Shown: one piece after another, positions 26,476 to 42,867 of the stretch
Layout: every line of letters begins with the position of its first letter
How positions within the stretch are numbered: position 1 is the first letter of the stretch
DNA from: Stenotrophomonas maltophilia
Lineage (GTDB): Bacteria; Pseudomonadota; Gammaproteobacteria; Xanthomonadales; Xanthomonadaceae
Direction: 5' to 3'
NCBI RefSeq assembly: GCF_004920835.1
Contig: NZ_QFHO01000006.1
Span: 110,146-174,145, forward strand
Length of the DNA: 64,000 nt
Program-made: the position numbers and the translations under genes
The notes under the pieces: generated by a model
Seen by the model: only the letters and a program-made list of their open reading frames with translations
Databases searched by the model: none
What the model was told of the DNA's origin: nothing

Positions 26476-27891
26476 TCAACGCCCTCCCATCGCCGGCGCT
26501 TCCTGCAGGTGTGCAGGCGCGGGTGTGGGTGCCGCCTGTTCGCGTGATTGCTGCTGCAGCTGACGCAGGCTGGCTTCCACCGCAGTCTCGCGCACCTCGG
26601 CTGCATTGACCCCTGCGCGCAGCACCGCAGGATCGCCCGGACTGCCCTGCACCAGGAACAGTGTCTCGCCCGCCGTGCGTCCAGCACTGGGATTGCTGGC
26701 CACGATCTGGTCGACCCGGGTGATGCCCGCGGCCTTCGCTTCGCGCAGCATCACCAGACTGTAGTCATCGGCATGCTCGGCGTAGCGTCCGCCCAGGGCC
26801 TGCAGGCGCGTGCTGATCTGCTGCTGCAGGGCATGGTCGCGATGCTGCGGCTGACGGGGATCGTCAGTGGCCGCGAGCGGCACGTTCTGCCCCAGCTCGC
26901 GCGCCTGGCCGGGGGCGACCGAGGTCAGCACGTACTGCCAACGGTTCTGCCCAGGCGTGCCGCGCACCGTCGACACGAAGTCGTCGTACTCACCGCCGCC
27001 CATGGTCTGGCAGCCGGCCGAATCGGTGTTGGAGCGGCTGCCACGATGGATCTTGAAGGTGTCGTTGAGGTCCTGCACGCCCTGGGTATCGCGCGCATCG
27101 AACCAGCCGTCGCCATTGCTGTCGCGCTCCACACGGCCGGCGCCTGCGGTGATCGCGTCCTGCGAGGGGCGCAGCGCAAACTCATCGGGATGGCCATTGC
27201 GCGGATGGGTCGTTGCGCGCATCTCGGTGGTGCCCTCGCCCAAGCGCCCCAGGTCCTTGACCCGGTCGCCGTTGACGTCCTCACCCTCGGTCTTGGTACG
27301 CGGTGCCACGTTGCCGAAGCCCGGGCTGCGCGGCGTGGTCTTGGCATGGCCGTCGTACTGGGCGGTCGGTTCGGTCGTCGCCTGGTTGAACTCACGCACA
27401 TGGCCTTGGCCCTGCGCATCCTTCCACAGCACCACAATACGGTCGTCGTAGACGCCACGCCCGCGCGCCTCGGTGGTGCGGTTCTCGTCGCGCAGCCCCA
27501 GCACCACGCGGTCCTGCGTTGCCATCGCGTCATTCGCCGCAGTGTTGCCGCGCTGGGCCACGATGCTGCCATACACATCGTACTGCTGGGCCTGGCTCAG
27601 CGCTGCGGTCTCTGCCGCATCGGGCATCCGCGGTGGCCGCGTCGCCTCGCCCAGGCGATCCAGCATCGGGTTCACCGTGGCCGCATCCGCTGCGGCAACA
27701 CCACCGCTGCGTCGCAACGCCTCGAGTTCGCTGGCGGCACGCGCCGAAATGTAGCGATCCAGCGATTCCTGCACCACGACACTCTGGCCGTCGTGCAGGG
27801 CCTCCAGGCGAACGGCGGCACCGCGCGCGTCGTTCTGTCGTAAAAGCGCGACGACTTCATTGGCCGCCGCGTTGATGTCCATCCCGGGCAT
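26476..27891 (-). CDS. Putative Xanthomonadales type IV secretion effector (XVIPCD-like C terminus)
   Basis: The 471-residue protein has no signal peptide. Residues about 345-450 look like an XVIPCD: HRDHALQQQI, AKAAGITRVDQIVAS, LFLVQGSPGDP, then TAVEASLRQLQQQ with a glutamine-rich end. That domain binds VirD4 in the bacteria-killing type IV system of Xanthomonas and Stenotrophomonas. The middle has two acidic Ca-site-like loops (EDVNGDRVKD at 204-213, DSNGDGWFD at 257-265) and FKIHRGSRSNTDSAGCQTM with H282, S291 and C294, recalling L,D-transpeptidase-like active sites. A peptidoglycan target is therefore plausible but inferred. The gene is followed after 3 bases by a lipoprotein gene. Confidence 0.7.
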   Translation of the reverse strand: MPGMDINAAANEVVALLRQNDARGAAVRLEALHDGQSVVVQESLDRYISARAASELEALRRSGGVAAADAATVNPMLDRLGEATRPPRMPDAAETAALSQAQQYDVYGSIVAQRGNTAANDAMATQDRVVLGLRDENRTTEARGRGVYDDRIVVLWKDAQGQGHVREFNQATTEPTAQYDGHAKTTPRSPGFGNVAPRTKTEGEDVNGDRVKDLGRLGEGTTEMRATTHPRNGHPDEFALRPSQDAITAGAGRVERDSNGDGWFDARDTQGVQDLNDTFKIHRGSRSNTDSAGCQTMGGGEYDDFVSTVRGTPGQNRWQYVLTSVAPGQARELGQNVPLAATDDPRQPQHRDHALQQQISTRLQALGGRYAEHADDYSLVMLREAKAAGITRVDQIVASNPSAGRTAGETLFLVQGSPGDPAVLRAGVNAAEVRETAVEASLRQLQQQSREQAAPTPAPAHLQEAPAMGGR

Positions 27892-28010
27892 GGTCGGTCC
27901 TTGAACGTGATCGGTTGGGAGTCAGCCTACCCCAGCCGCCCGGCGGAGCTTTTGACACAGCGCACACCCCGCGCCACGCCCCATTCAGGCAGCACATGCC
28001 GCGCCCGGCC

Positions 28011-29117
28011 TCACCCCCGCGGCCCGCCCATCACCGGCAGGATCACCCCGCTGATGTAACTGGCACAGACCGGCGAAGCCAGGAACACATAGGCCGGCGA
28101 GAGTTCTTCGGGCTGTGCGGGCCGGCCCATGTCGCTGTCCTTGCCGAACTCCGCCACGTCCTCCGCCAGCTTGTCGGCCGGGTTCAACGGCGTCCACACC
28201 GGACCCGGTGCCACGCAGTTGACCCGGATGCCCCGCGGCAGCAGCTGGCTGGCCAGCGCCTTGGTGAAGGCATGAATGGCGCCCTTGGTGGCCGAGTAGT
28301 CGATCAGCGCCTTGCTGCCGAAGATTCCCGTTTCCGAACCGGTGTTGATGATGCTGGCACCCTCGCCCAGATGCGGCAGTACCGCGCGCGCCATCTGGAT
28401 GTAGCCGCCGATGTTGGTCTGCAGGGTTTCCTGCAGATGGGCGTCCTCCAGATCCTCCAGGCGCTCGCAATGCAGCTGGAAGGCAGCATTGTTGACCAGG
28501 ATGTCGATGCCGCCGAAGGCCTTGGCCACCTGCTTCACCGCCTTGTTGCAGAAGCGCGGATCGCGCACGTCGCCGGCGATCACCACGCAGCGGCTACCTT
28601 CGCGCTCCACATGCTGGCGGGTGATGTCGGCGTCTGCAGCCTCGTCCAGGTGCAGTACCGCCACATCGGCGCCTTCGCGTGCGAACAGCACCGCCACCGC
28701 ACGGCCGATGCCGGAATCGCCACCGGTGACAATCGCGCGCATGCCCTGCAGCTTGCCGCTGCCGGCGTAGTCCGGTGCAAGGAAACGCGGCGCCAACTCC
28801 AGCTCGTGTTCATGCCCGGGCTTGGCCAGCTGCTGCGCCGGCATCGCCTCCGGTTGTCGGCGTATGCCGGCCTGGGTTGCGGTCTTCTTCGTGGCTTTCT
28901 TTGCCGCGCGCACGTCCTTGGCCTTTTCCTGGTCCTGCAGGCGTCGCTGTCGGGCCGCGACGCGCGCTGCCCGTGGATCGCTGGCGGCCGCCTTGCGGGT
29001 TGCCGTCTTCACCACCCGTGGGCGATCGGGGTCGGCAGCGGTCTTCGTCGCGGTGCTGCCTTTACGCACCTTGGGCGAGGCTTTGCGGCGAATGGGGGTT
29101 TTCTTGGTGGTGGCCAT
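28011..29117 (-). CDS. SDR family oxidoreductase with histone-like N-terminal tail
   Basis: The 368-residue protein is read from ATG 29117 behind GAGGAGA. Residues 1-85 are Lys/Arg/Ala-rich (KKTPIRRKASPKVRKG, KKATKKTA), resembling the basic tails of AlgP/PhaF-type proteins. The rest is a short-chain dehydrogenase: TGGDSGIGRA at 131-140 binds the dinucleotide, NNAA is at 209-212, S261 in INTGSETG, and Y274/K278 in DYSATK are catalytic. The core matches YhdG/Gsp39-like SDRs linked to general stress. The substrate is unknown. A single SMAG element lies directly upstream. Confidence 0.85.
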   Translation of the reverse strand: MATTKKTPIRRKASPKVRKGSTATKTAADPDRPRVVKTATRKAAASDPRAARVAARQRRLQDQEKAKDVRAAKKATKKTATQAGIRRQPEAMPAQQLAKPGHEHELELAPRFLAPDYAGSGKLQGMRAIVTGGDSGIGRAVAVLFAREGADVAVLHLDEAADADITRQHVEREGSRCVVIAGDVRDPRFCNKAVKQVAKAFGGIDILVNNAAFQLHCERLEDLEDAHLQETLQTNIGGYIQMARAVLPHLGEGASIINTGSETGIFGSKALIDYSATKGAIHAFTKALASQLLPRGIRVNCVAPGPVWTPLNPADKLAEDVAEFGKDSDMGRPAQPEELSPAYVFLASPVCASYISGVILPVMGGPRG

Positions 29118-29144
29118 GCAGGTCTCCTCGGGAGGGAAGGGGGC

Positions 29145-29167
29145 TGCCGGCCAGCGGCCGGCACTAC
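29145..29167 (-). repeat. Single SMAG element
   Basis: TGCCGGCCAGCGGCCGGCAC followed by TAC is one inverted SMAG copy. It lies 28 bases upstream of the SDR start codon, within its presumed leader. Confidence 0.85.
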
Positions 29168-29312
29168 CGGGGGCGGCGCACGCCGCTCCTGCAGTGTCTG
29201 CACCTATCCTGTTAGCGGCAGTGAGCGCACCGTGTCCACGATGTGCACGGTATTCATTCCGCCACCACGTGCGGCGTCGCACGCTGCACGCAACCACACA
29301 AGGAACGCCTCC

Positions 29313-29621
29313 ATGAAACATGCCATTGCCACCGCCGCCGTCTGCTTTGCCCTCGCCGCCTGCAGCAGCTCGCCGGTGGCCCAGGTGCAGCCAATCGACG
29401 GCGTCATTTCCGGGCAGTGCCACAGCGACATGGTGCGCGGCGCACTGGGCCTGGCCGCTTCGGATGCCACCGTGGCCCGCGCACGCGTGGACAGCGACAG
29501 CCTGCACGTGCGGGTGCTGCGCCACGACGGTCCGCGGGTGCCGCCGGCCAGCGAGGGCGGCGACCGGCTGACCATAGAGAAGGGCCGCACCAACAACATC
29601 ACCGCGATCTACTGCGGCTGA
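29313..29621 (+). CDS. Small I78-like lipoprotein (copy 2)
   Basis: The 102-residue protein has a lipoprotein signal (MKHAIATAAVCFALAACSSS, lipobox LAAC). The mature part has GQCHSDMVRGALGLAASDAT, an internal LHVRVLRHDG strand and a final NNITAIYCG with the cysteine pairing seen in I78 inhibitors. It is more diverged than the other two copies. The last 23 bases overlap the convergent topoisomerase gene. Confidence 0.65.
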   Translation: MKHAIATAAVCFALAACSSSPVAQVQPIDGVISGQCHSDMVRGALGLAASDATVARARVDSDSLHVRVLRHDGPRVPPASEGGDRLTIEKGRTNNITAIYCG

Positions 29622-30654
29622 GCCTGCGCGCCCTGCGCAGCACGCGCAAGGTGGCCTGTTCCCACTGGCGCGGCCCACGCAGGCCGGCCAGCTTGGCCAG
29701 TTCGCCGCGCTCCCAGCCGACGAACACGCAAGGGTCGATGTAGGCCTTGCGGCATACCGCCGGGGTGTTGCCCAGCAGCGCCGCCACTTCGCACACCACC
29801 GCGCGCTGCGCCTGCGCCAGCGCGCGCTGGCTGGCCGGTTCCGGCAGCTCGGTGGCGGCGAACGCCTGCACCGCCGCCACCGTTCCGCCCCAGGTGCGGA
29901 AATCCTTGGCAGTGAAGTCCTCGCCCATCACCCCGCGCAGGTAGTCGTTCACCGCGCCGGAATCCACCGGCTGCAGCGCACCGTCGTCATCGCGGTACTG
30001 GAACAGCGCCTGCCCCGGCAACTGCTGCAGGCGCCGTACCAGCAGTCCCAGCCTGCGATCGCCCACCGTCACTTCCTGCAGCTGGCCGGACTTGCCACGG
30101 AAGCGCATGCGTACCCGGCCGCCGCGCAGCAACTCCAGATGGCGGTTGCGCAGTGTGGTCAGTCCGAACGAACGGTTCTGTTGTGCATAGGTTTCATTGC
30201 CGACCCGAACCAAGGTGTCCGCCAACAGCGCGACCACCATGGCCAGCACCTTTTCCTGCGGAAACCCAGGTCGCTTGAGATCCCGCGACAACCGCCGCCG
30301 CAGCGCGGGCAAGGCCTCGCCAAAGGCGATGATGCGGTCGAACTTGCCGGCGTCGCGCTCCTTGGCCCAGTCGGCGTGGTAGCGGTACTGCTTGCGGCCG
30401 CGTGCATCGCGGCCGGTGGCCTGCAAGTGGCCGTTGGCGTGGGCGCAGATCCACACGGCGGTATACGCCGGCGGAATCGCCAGCGCACGGATGCGTTGCA
30501 GGGTGGTGGCGTCGCGTATCGCGTGGCCATCAGCATCGCGGTAGCTGAAACCCTTGCCTGCGCGGCGCCGGCTGATGCCCGGCTGGGTGTCGTCGACATA
30601 GCGCAGGCCGGCCGCGCGTGCGGCCTGTCGTTCGGGGGTGGAGGGGGTTGGCAT
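29599..30654 (-). CDS. DNA topoisomerase IB
   Basis: The 351-residue protein is read from ATG 30654; frames further upstream run through a low-quality leader. It shows the bacterial/poxvirus type IB pattern: SYRDADGHAIRD, IPPAYTAVWICAHANGHLQA, then DFRTWGGTVAAV and the active-site segment VCRKAYIDP with catalytic tyrosine at about residue 305. Length fits the family (about 340). The enzyme relaxes supercoils through a 3'-phosphotyrosine. The C terminus is strongly basic (RRARRLSRSRSR). Confidence 0.9.
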   Translation of the reverse strand: MPTPSTPERQAARAAGLRYVDDTQPGISRRRAGKGFSYRDADGHAIRDATTLQRIRALAIPPAYTAVWICAHANGHLQATGRDARGRKQYRYHADWAKERDAGKFDRIIAFGEALPALRRRLSRDLKRPGFPQEKVLAMVVALLADTLVRVGNETYAQQNRSFGLTTLRNRHLELLRGGRVRMRFRGKSGQLQEVTVGDRRLGLLVRRLQQLPGQALFQYRDDDGALQPVDSGAVNDYLRGVMGEDFTAKDFRTWGGTVAAVQAFAATELPEPASQRALAQAQRAVVCEVAALLGNTPAVCRKAYIDPCVFVGWERGELAKLAGLRGPRQWEQATLRVLRRARRLSRSRSR

Positions 30655-30762
30655 GCCTGTAGTGTCGCCGTCGCCATGCCGCGATCCTGTCGATAACACA
30701 AGACAAACACGTGAGGGCCGGTTCGCCGCTATGCTCGGGTCTTCACAACCCCTTCCGGAGTC

Positions 30763-31155
30763 ATGATGTCGTTCCCGATTCGCGCCCGTTCGCTCTCCGC
30801 CCTGTTGCTGCCGGCCGTGCTGGCCCTGACCGCCTGCCAGGCACCGGCGCTGGATGAACAGGATTCGGCCACGGCCCACGCCCAGCAGGCCGCCGAAGCA
30901 GCCAAGGCGCCGGCCGACGAAGCCGGCAAGGCCACCGAGGCTCCGCCGGTCGGCACCTGCGATGCCAGCCAGGTGCAGAGCCTGGTCGGCCAGGCCTACA
31001 CCGATGCACTGGGCAAGCAGGCACAGGAAGATGCCGGCGCAAGCCAGGTGCGCGTGCTCAAGCCCAACGACGTGGCCACGATGGAGTTCCTCGGCGACCG
31101 CCTGAACATCGAAGTGGACGCCAAGGGCGCCGTCAGCGGCGCGCGCTGCGGCTGA
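30763..31155 (+). CDS. I78-type peptidase inhibitor lipoprotein (copy 3)
   Basis: The 130-residue protein starts at ATG 30763 behind CCGGAG. A lipoprotein signal ends in LTACQAP. An Ala/Glu/Lys-rich linker precedes the inhibitor-like domain: GTCDASQVQSLVGQAYTDAL, then ASQVRVLKPNDVATMEFLGD and a final SGARCG. The two cysteines flank the domain as in I78 proteins. Confidence 0.78.
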   Translation: MMSFPIRARSLSALLLPAVLALTACQAPALDEQDSATAHAQQAAEAAKAPADEAGKATEAPPVGTCDASQVQSLVGQAYTDALGKQAQEDAGASQVRVLKPNDVATMEFLGDRLNIEVDAKGAVSGARCG

Positions 31156-31164
31156 GTCCGGCCC

Positions 31165-31190
31165 CGCGCCGGCACCGTGTTGCCGGCGCG
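31165..31190 (+). terminator. Stem-loop after I78 copy 3
   Basis: CGCGCCGGCA and TGCCGGCGCG form a 10-base perfect stem with a 6-base loop, 9 bases after the stop. It is followed by a short T-rich GTTCTGTT. Confidence 0.55.
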
Positions 31191-31330
31191 TTCTGTTGCA
31201 CCTGCAACCGTGTATTGCGGCGTTGCAGCAACCTGTGATCTAGTCGAGGCATCCGGTGGCCTCACGATGCGCTCCAGGGATTGAGCGGGCTTGAGTGTCC
31301 CCGTTCAATTCATTCCGCATCGAGGTAGAG

Positions 31331-39690
<8,360 letters not shown>

Positions 39691-39842
39691 TTCGCAGGCG
39701 GAAACAACGGCCGCGCAGCGGTACCGCTGCGTGACACGCTATCGACCTGCGGACGGGCGGCAATGAAGAAAGTTGCAAAAGCATCCGGAAGCGCTAATGG
39801 CGACATACACTGCCGCCTTCACCCGTACCTGCGGAGCTCTTG

Positions 39843-40709
39843 ATGCGTATCGGCCTGGCTGCCAACCGTCTCCACCACCACGACGTGCGCGCCGCCCTGT
39901 TTCGTTGGCTGCGTGCCAGTGAGGCTGGCCTGCGCGAACTCGGTGTATCGCTGCACGCGGTCGGACGTACCCATGATGCGATCGAACGGCACGGCTTCCT
40001 GGCCGGATACGGCGGCCTGCACCGTTATCCCTATGGCCGCGAAGGCGGGTTGATGAAGCTGGTCGCCGAGGTGGTCGGCATGGGGCCGGATCGGACACTG
40101 GATGGTGCGATCTATCTGATTGATCCGGTCGATCCGTCCTCGGTGTTTCCGGAAGCCACGGCATTGAAACGGCAGTGCGTGATCCACGGCAAGCCGTTCA
40201 TTTCGACGGTGGCGACGGCGCGCGACTGGGTCGAGGTCGAACGCATCCACGCCGGGCTGGCGGCCGATGCCGGCGCCGACGATCTGCATGCGTTCGAAGA
40301 CCAGACACTGGCGCTGATCGCGCACGATGCGATGAAGCCGGCGATGCTGGCCTTCGCCGATGAGCACTTCGATGTGCTGGCCCGGTTCGGCGAACGCGTG
40401 GCAACCGGCACCACCGGCCAGCGCTTGAACGAGCTGGCCTGGAGCCGCGGTTGGCCCAGCGATACGCCGTGGGTGACGCGCTACCAGAGTGGCCCGATGG
40501 GCGGGGATGCGCAGATTGCTGACCGGGTGCTGGAAGGCCGCTGCCAACGCGCGATCTTCTTCGAGGATCCGCATGTGGCGCGCCAGCATGAGGCGGATAT
40601 CCAGCTGCTGGAGCGTGCGGTGACGACGGTGACCGACCAGGCGGTGTGCATTACGGCGCCACGGGTGGCGGCGCGTTGGGCGACGGCGGCGGCGCTGCGG
40701 GCGAGGTGA
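39843..40709 (+). CDS. mgsA: Methylglyoxal synthase with duplicated domain
   Basis: The 288-residue protein is read from ATG 39843; a TTG just before it is the alternative. The C-terminal half matches E. coli MgsA: ALIAHDAMK with H161, SGPMGGD with D222, and FFEDPHVARQHEAD with D242, H249 and D252, all the known catalytic residues. The N-terminal half (IYLIDPVDPSS, GKPFISTVATARDW) aligns with the same fold but lacks the GPMGGD site. The enzyme converts dihydroxyacetone phosphate to methylglyoxal. At about 290 residues it is nearly twice the usual length (about 150). Confidence 0.85.
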   Translation: MRIGLAANRLHHHDVRAALFRWLRASEAGLRELGVSLHAVGRTHDAIERHGFLAGYGGLHRYPYGREGGLMKLVAEVVGMGPDRTLDGAIYLIDPVDPSSVFPEATALKRQCVIHGKPFISTVATARDWVEVERIHAGLAADAGADDLHAFEDQTLALIAHDAMKPAMLAFADEHFDVLARFGERVATGTTGQRLNELAWSRGWPSDTPWVTRYQSGPMGGDAQIADRVLEGRCQRAIFFEDPHVARQHEADIQLLERAVTTVTDQAVCITAPRVAARWATAAALRAR

Positions 40710-40773
40710 GGGTTTCGGCCAACGGCTGAGCCCCTCTTGGTGGGAGACATCTGAAGGCAAAGCCGTGCTTGGC

Positions 40774-40968
40774 CGGGCGGGGTGAATTGCGCAGGGGTCG
40801 CTGCAAGTCCCCCTCCGGGGCCCGGCCCAGCCGCTGGCGGCTGTGCGTTCAGGCGCTTGCGAAGCAGTGCTTCGCAAGCAAAGCGCCTTCACCCCTGTAA
40901 GCTCGATGGTGCCATCCATGGCGCCAACGCCCCTGCATGGCTCACCCGCCCGGCCTCAGACAGTTTCC
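40774..40968 (+). repeat. Long-hairpin repeat, copy 3 with extra inner hairpins
   Basis: The outer arms GGCCGGGCGGGGTGA and TCACCCGCCCGGCC pair. Inside, CGCTGCAAGTCCCCC and CCCCTGTAAGCTCGATGG match the conserved core but are split by two further hairpins (GCCGCTGGCGGC and GGCGCTTGCGAAGCA). This fills most of the 377-base gap 40710-41086, in which I see no gene. Confidence 0.65.
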
Positions 40969-41060
40969 GTGCGTGCTCAGCCACGGAAGAAGGAAGGAAG
41001 AGCAGGAGCGGGTCGCGCGCTGCGCGCGCTCCTGGCCCATGCTCGCTTGCATTCAACGGC

Positions 41061-41084
41061 AGCCGAGCGTGGGCTCGGCTCTAC
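41061..41084 (-). repeat. SMAG-like element (GAGCCGAGC variant)
   Basis: AGCCGAGCGTGGGCTCGGCT followed by CTAC is a GTAG-type hairpin on the minus strand. It ends two bases beyond the metallopeptidase stop codon and could shape its 3' end. Confidence 0.7.
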
Positions 41085-41086
41085 AG

Positions 41087-41866
41087 TTACAGAAGCTGGC
41101 GAAGCATGGCTTTCAAGCGGCGCCCTTCCAGCTGGAAGTAGTCGCGCTGTTCGCGCCAGGCGGGGAAGCGTTGTTCCACTTCGTGCCAGAACGCGGGCGA
41201 GTGGTTGGCCTGGATCAGGTGGCAGAGTTCGTGCACCAGCACATATTCGAACGCTTCCGGTCGACCGAGCACCAGGGCCAGGTCCAGCGCCATGCTGCCA
41301 TCGGGTGCCAGCGAGCCCCATTGCGAAGACATCACCTTCAGGCGCAGACGGCTGGGTGCACGCGGCAGGCCCGGCAGGTACTTCGGCAGCCAGCGGCCGA
41401 CGTCGGCGCGGGTCTGCGCTTCGTAGAACTCGCGCAGCAGGCGGCGCAGTGTGGCATCACCGGCACGGGTCGGCCATTGCACGCAGGCACCGTGGTCGTC
41501 GATCTCCAGGCGCGCGTAACGGCCTTCCTGCCAGCGCAGTGGCAGCAGTTCACCGCGCAGTGGCAGCACGCCGGCTTCGCCCGGCTGCAGGGGTGCTGGC
41601 AGTTCCTGGCCCTGGTACTGGCGTAGCTGCAGTGCCAACCAGTCACGGTGCTGTTCCAGGAAGCGTTCGCCCATCACCAGGCTTGCACGCGGCGGCAGGG
41701 TCAAGCGTGCGCCGCGCTCGTCCACGCTCAGCTTGATGCGGCGCGCACGCGGATCACGCACGCGCAGCACCTCGATCTCGGCATCCTCCAGGCGCAGGCG
41801 AACGGTGTCGCGCTGGACGGTGGCGGGCGGGGTCGGGCTGATCAGGCGGCGCAGCAGACGGCTCAT
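41087..41866 (-). CDS. YgjP/SprT-like zinc metallopeptidase
   Basis: The 259-residue protein has the zinc-site HELCHLIQANHSPAFW (H212, E213, H216, with a third ligand in NHSPAFWHEV). Upstream, SSQWGSLAPDGSMALDLALV is characteristic of the YgjP (DUF45, M48-like) group, and ARRIKLSVDERGARLTLPP marks its N-terminal half. The physiological substrate is unknown. It is followed downstream on the same strand by nothing close, and has an SMAG-like hairpin at its 3' end. Confidence 0.85.
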   Translation of the reverse strand: MSRLLRRLISPTPPATVQRDTVRLRLEDAEIEVLRVRDPRARRIKLSVDERGARLTLPPRASLVMGERFLEQHRDWLALQLRQYQGQELPAPLQPGEAGVLPLRGELLPLRWQEGRYARLEIDDHGACVQWPTRAGDATLRRLLREFYEAQTRADVGRWLPKYLPGLPRAPSRLRLKVMSSQWGSLAPDGSMALDLALVLGRPEAFEYVLVHELCHLIQANHSPAFWHEVEQRFPAWREQRDYFQLEGRRLKAMLRQLL

Positions 41867-41889
41867 GTACCCAGCATAGCGCCGCTTCG

Positions 41890-41911
41890 GGCCGCCGGAT
41901 GACCGGCGGCC
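41890..41911. terminator. Stem-loop between rdgC and metallopeptidase gene
   Basis: GGCCGCCGG and CCGGCGGCC pair over 9 bases with an ATGA loop, 14 bases past the rdgC stop. No T-run follows, so termination is uncertain. Confidence 0.4.
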
Positions 41912-41925
41912 GTCGGGCTGCCTGT

Positions 41926-42831
41926 TCAGTCAGCCTTGCTGAGCTTGAAGGCTTCTTCCAGCAACAGGAACAGGCGGCGGATCTCGGCACTCTGCAGGGC
42001 GAAGCGGGCATCAAACTCGGCGCGTCGGCCGTCTTCGTCGGCATGCTCCAGCTGGTCCAGCGCGCCGTCGAGGAACTTCAGCTTGCGTACGATCAGGTCG
42101 TCGCCGATGACGAAGGACAGGTTGTCTTCGAAGATCAGCGCCAGCTTGGTCACCTGCTTGCCGGCGTCAAGATGCTTGTCGATCTCGTCGCAGCGCAGTT
42201 CCTGGTGCTGGCACTTGACCACTGCACCACCTTCCACCGGGTCCTTCATCTCGCACTCTTCGCCCAGGCTCAGCCCGGTCGGCAGCGGCTCGCCGGCGAT
42301 CCAGCCGGTCAGGATCGAGCGCGGCGCGACTTCGGCGTTCAGCGGCATCGCCGGGAAGCTGCCGAGCAGGCCACGGATGTCGGACATGAAGTACTCGCCG
42401 GTCTTCCGGCTGGAGGTATCCACCGCGACGTAGCCGTGCTGCAGGTCGATGAAGGCGTCGTTGCGCGAGGACTTCACGAAGGCGCGCGGCAGCAGTTCAT
42501 GCAGCAGGTCGTCCTTCATGCGCTTGCGCTCGCGGCCACCGGGGCGGCGGCCTTCCTTCTCCTCGATCTCCTCCAGCTTGCGCTCGAGCAGGTCGTTGAC
42601 CACCGCTGCCGGCAGGATCTTGTCTTCGCCGCCCACGGTCAGCCACAGGTGCTCGGCGATGCGGTGGGAGAGCAGTTCCTTCTCCTCGCGGCCGAACGGC
42701 GAGATGAAGCCGCGCGAATTCATTTCCAGTGCGCCGACCGGCTTCAACAGGGCATGCGGCAGCAGCGTGTCGACTTCGGAAAAATCGGTGGTGGTCGGGA
42801 AGCGGAAGAACGTCAGGTTGCGAAAGAACAT
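41926..42831 (-). CDS. rdgC: Recombination-associated protein RdgC
   Basis: The 301-residue protein matches RdgC along its length: MFFRNLTFFRFP at the N terminus, MNSRGFISPFG, and a C terminus ending in RRLFLLLEEAFKLSKAD. RdgC forms a ring that binds double-stranded DNA and limits RecA-driven recombination; it is a nucleoid-associated cytosolic protein. Length is normal for the family. It lies 36 bases downstream of ttcA on the same strand and may be co-transcribed. Confidence 0.95.
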   Translation of the reverse strand: MFFRNLTFFRFPTTTDFSEVDTLLPHALLKPVGALEMNSRGFISPFGREEKELLSHRIAEHLWLTVGGEDKILPAAVVNDLLERKLEEIEEKEGRRPGGRERKRMKDDLLHELLPRAFVKSSRNDAFIDLQHGYVAVDTSSRKTGEYFMSDIRGLLGSFPAMPLNAEVAPRSILTGWIAGEPLPTGLSLGEECEMKDPVEGGAVVKCQHQELRCDEIDKHLDAGKQVTKLALIFEDNLSFVIGDDLIVRKLKFLDGALDQLEHADEDGRRAEFDARFALQSAEIRRLFLLLEEAFKLSKAD

Positions 42832-42867
42832 GGAATTCCGGTGTCTGAAGGAGAAGGGCGCCTGACC

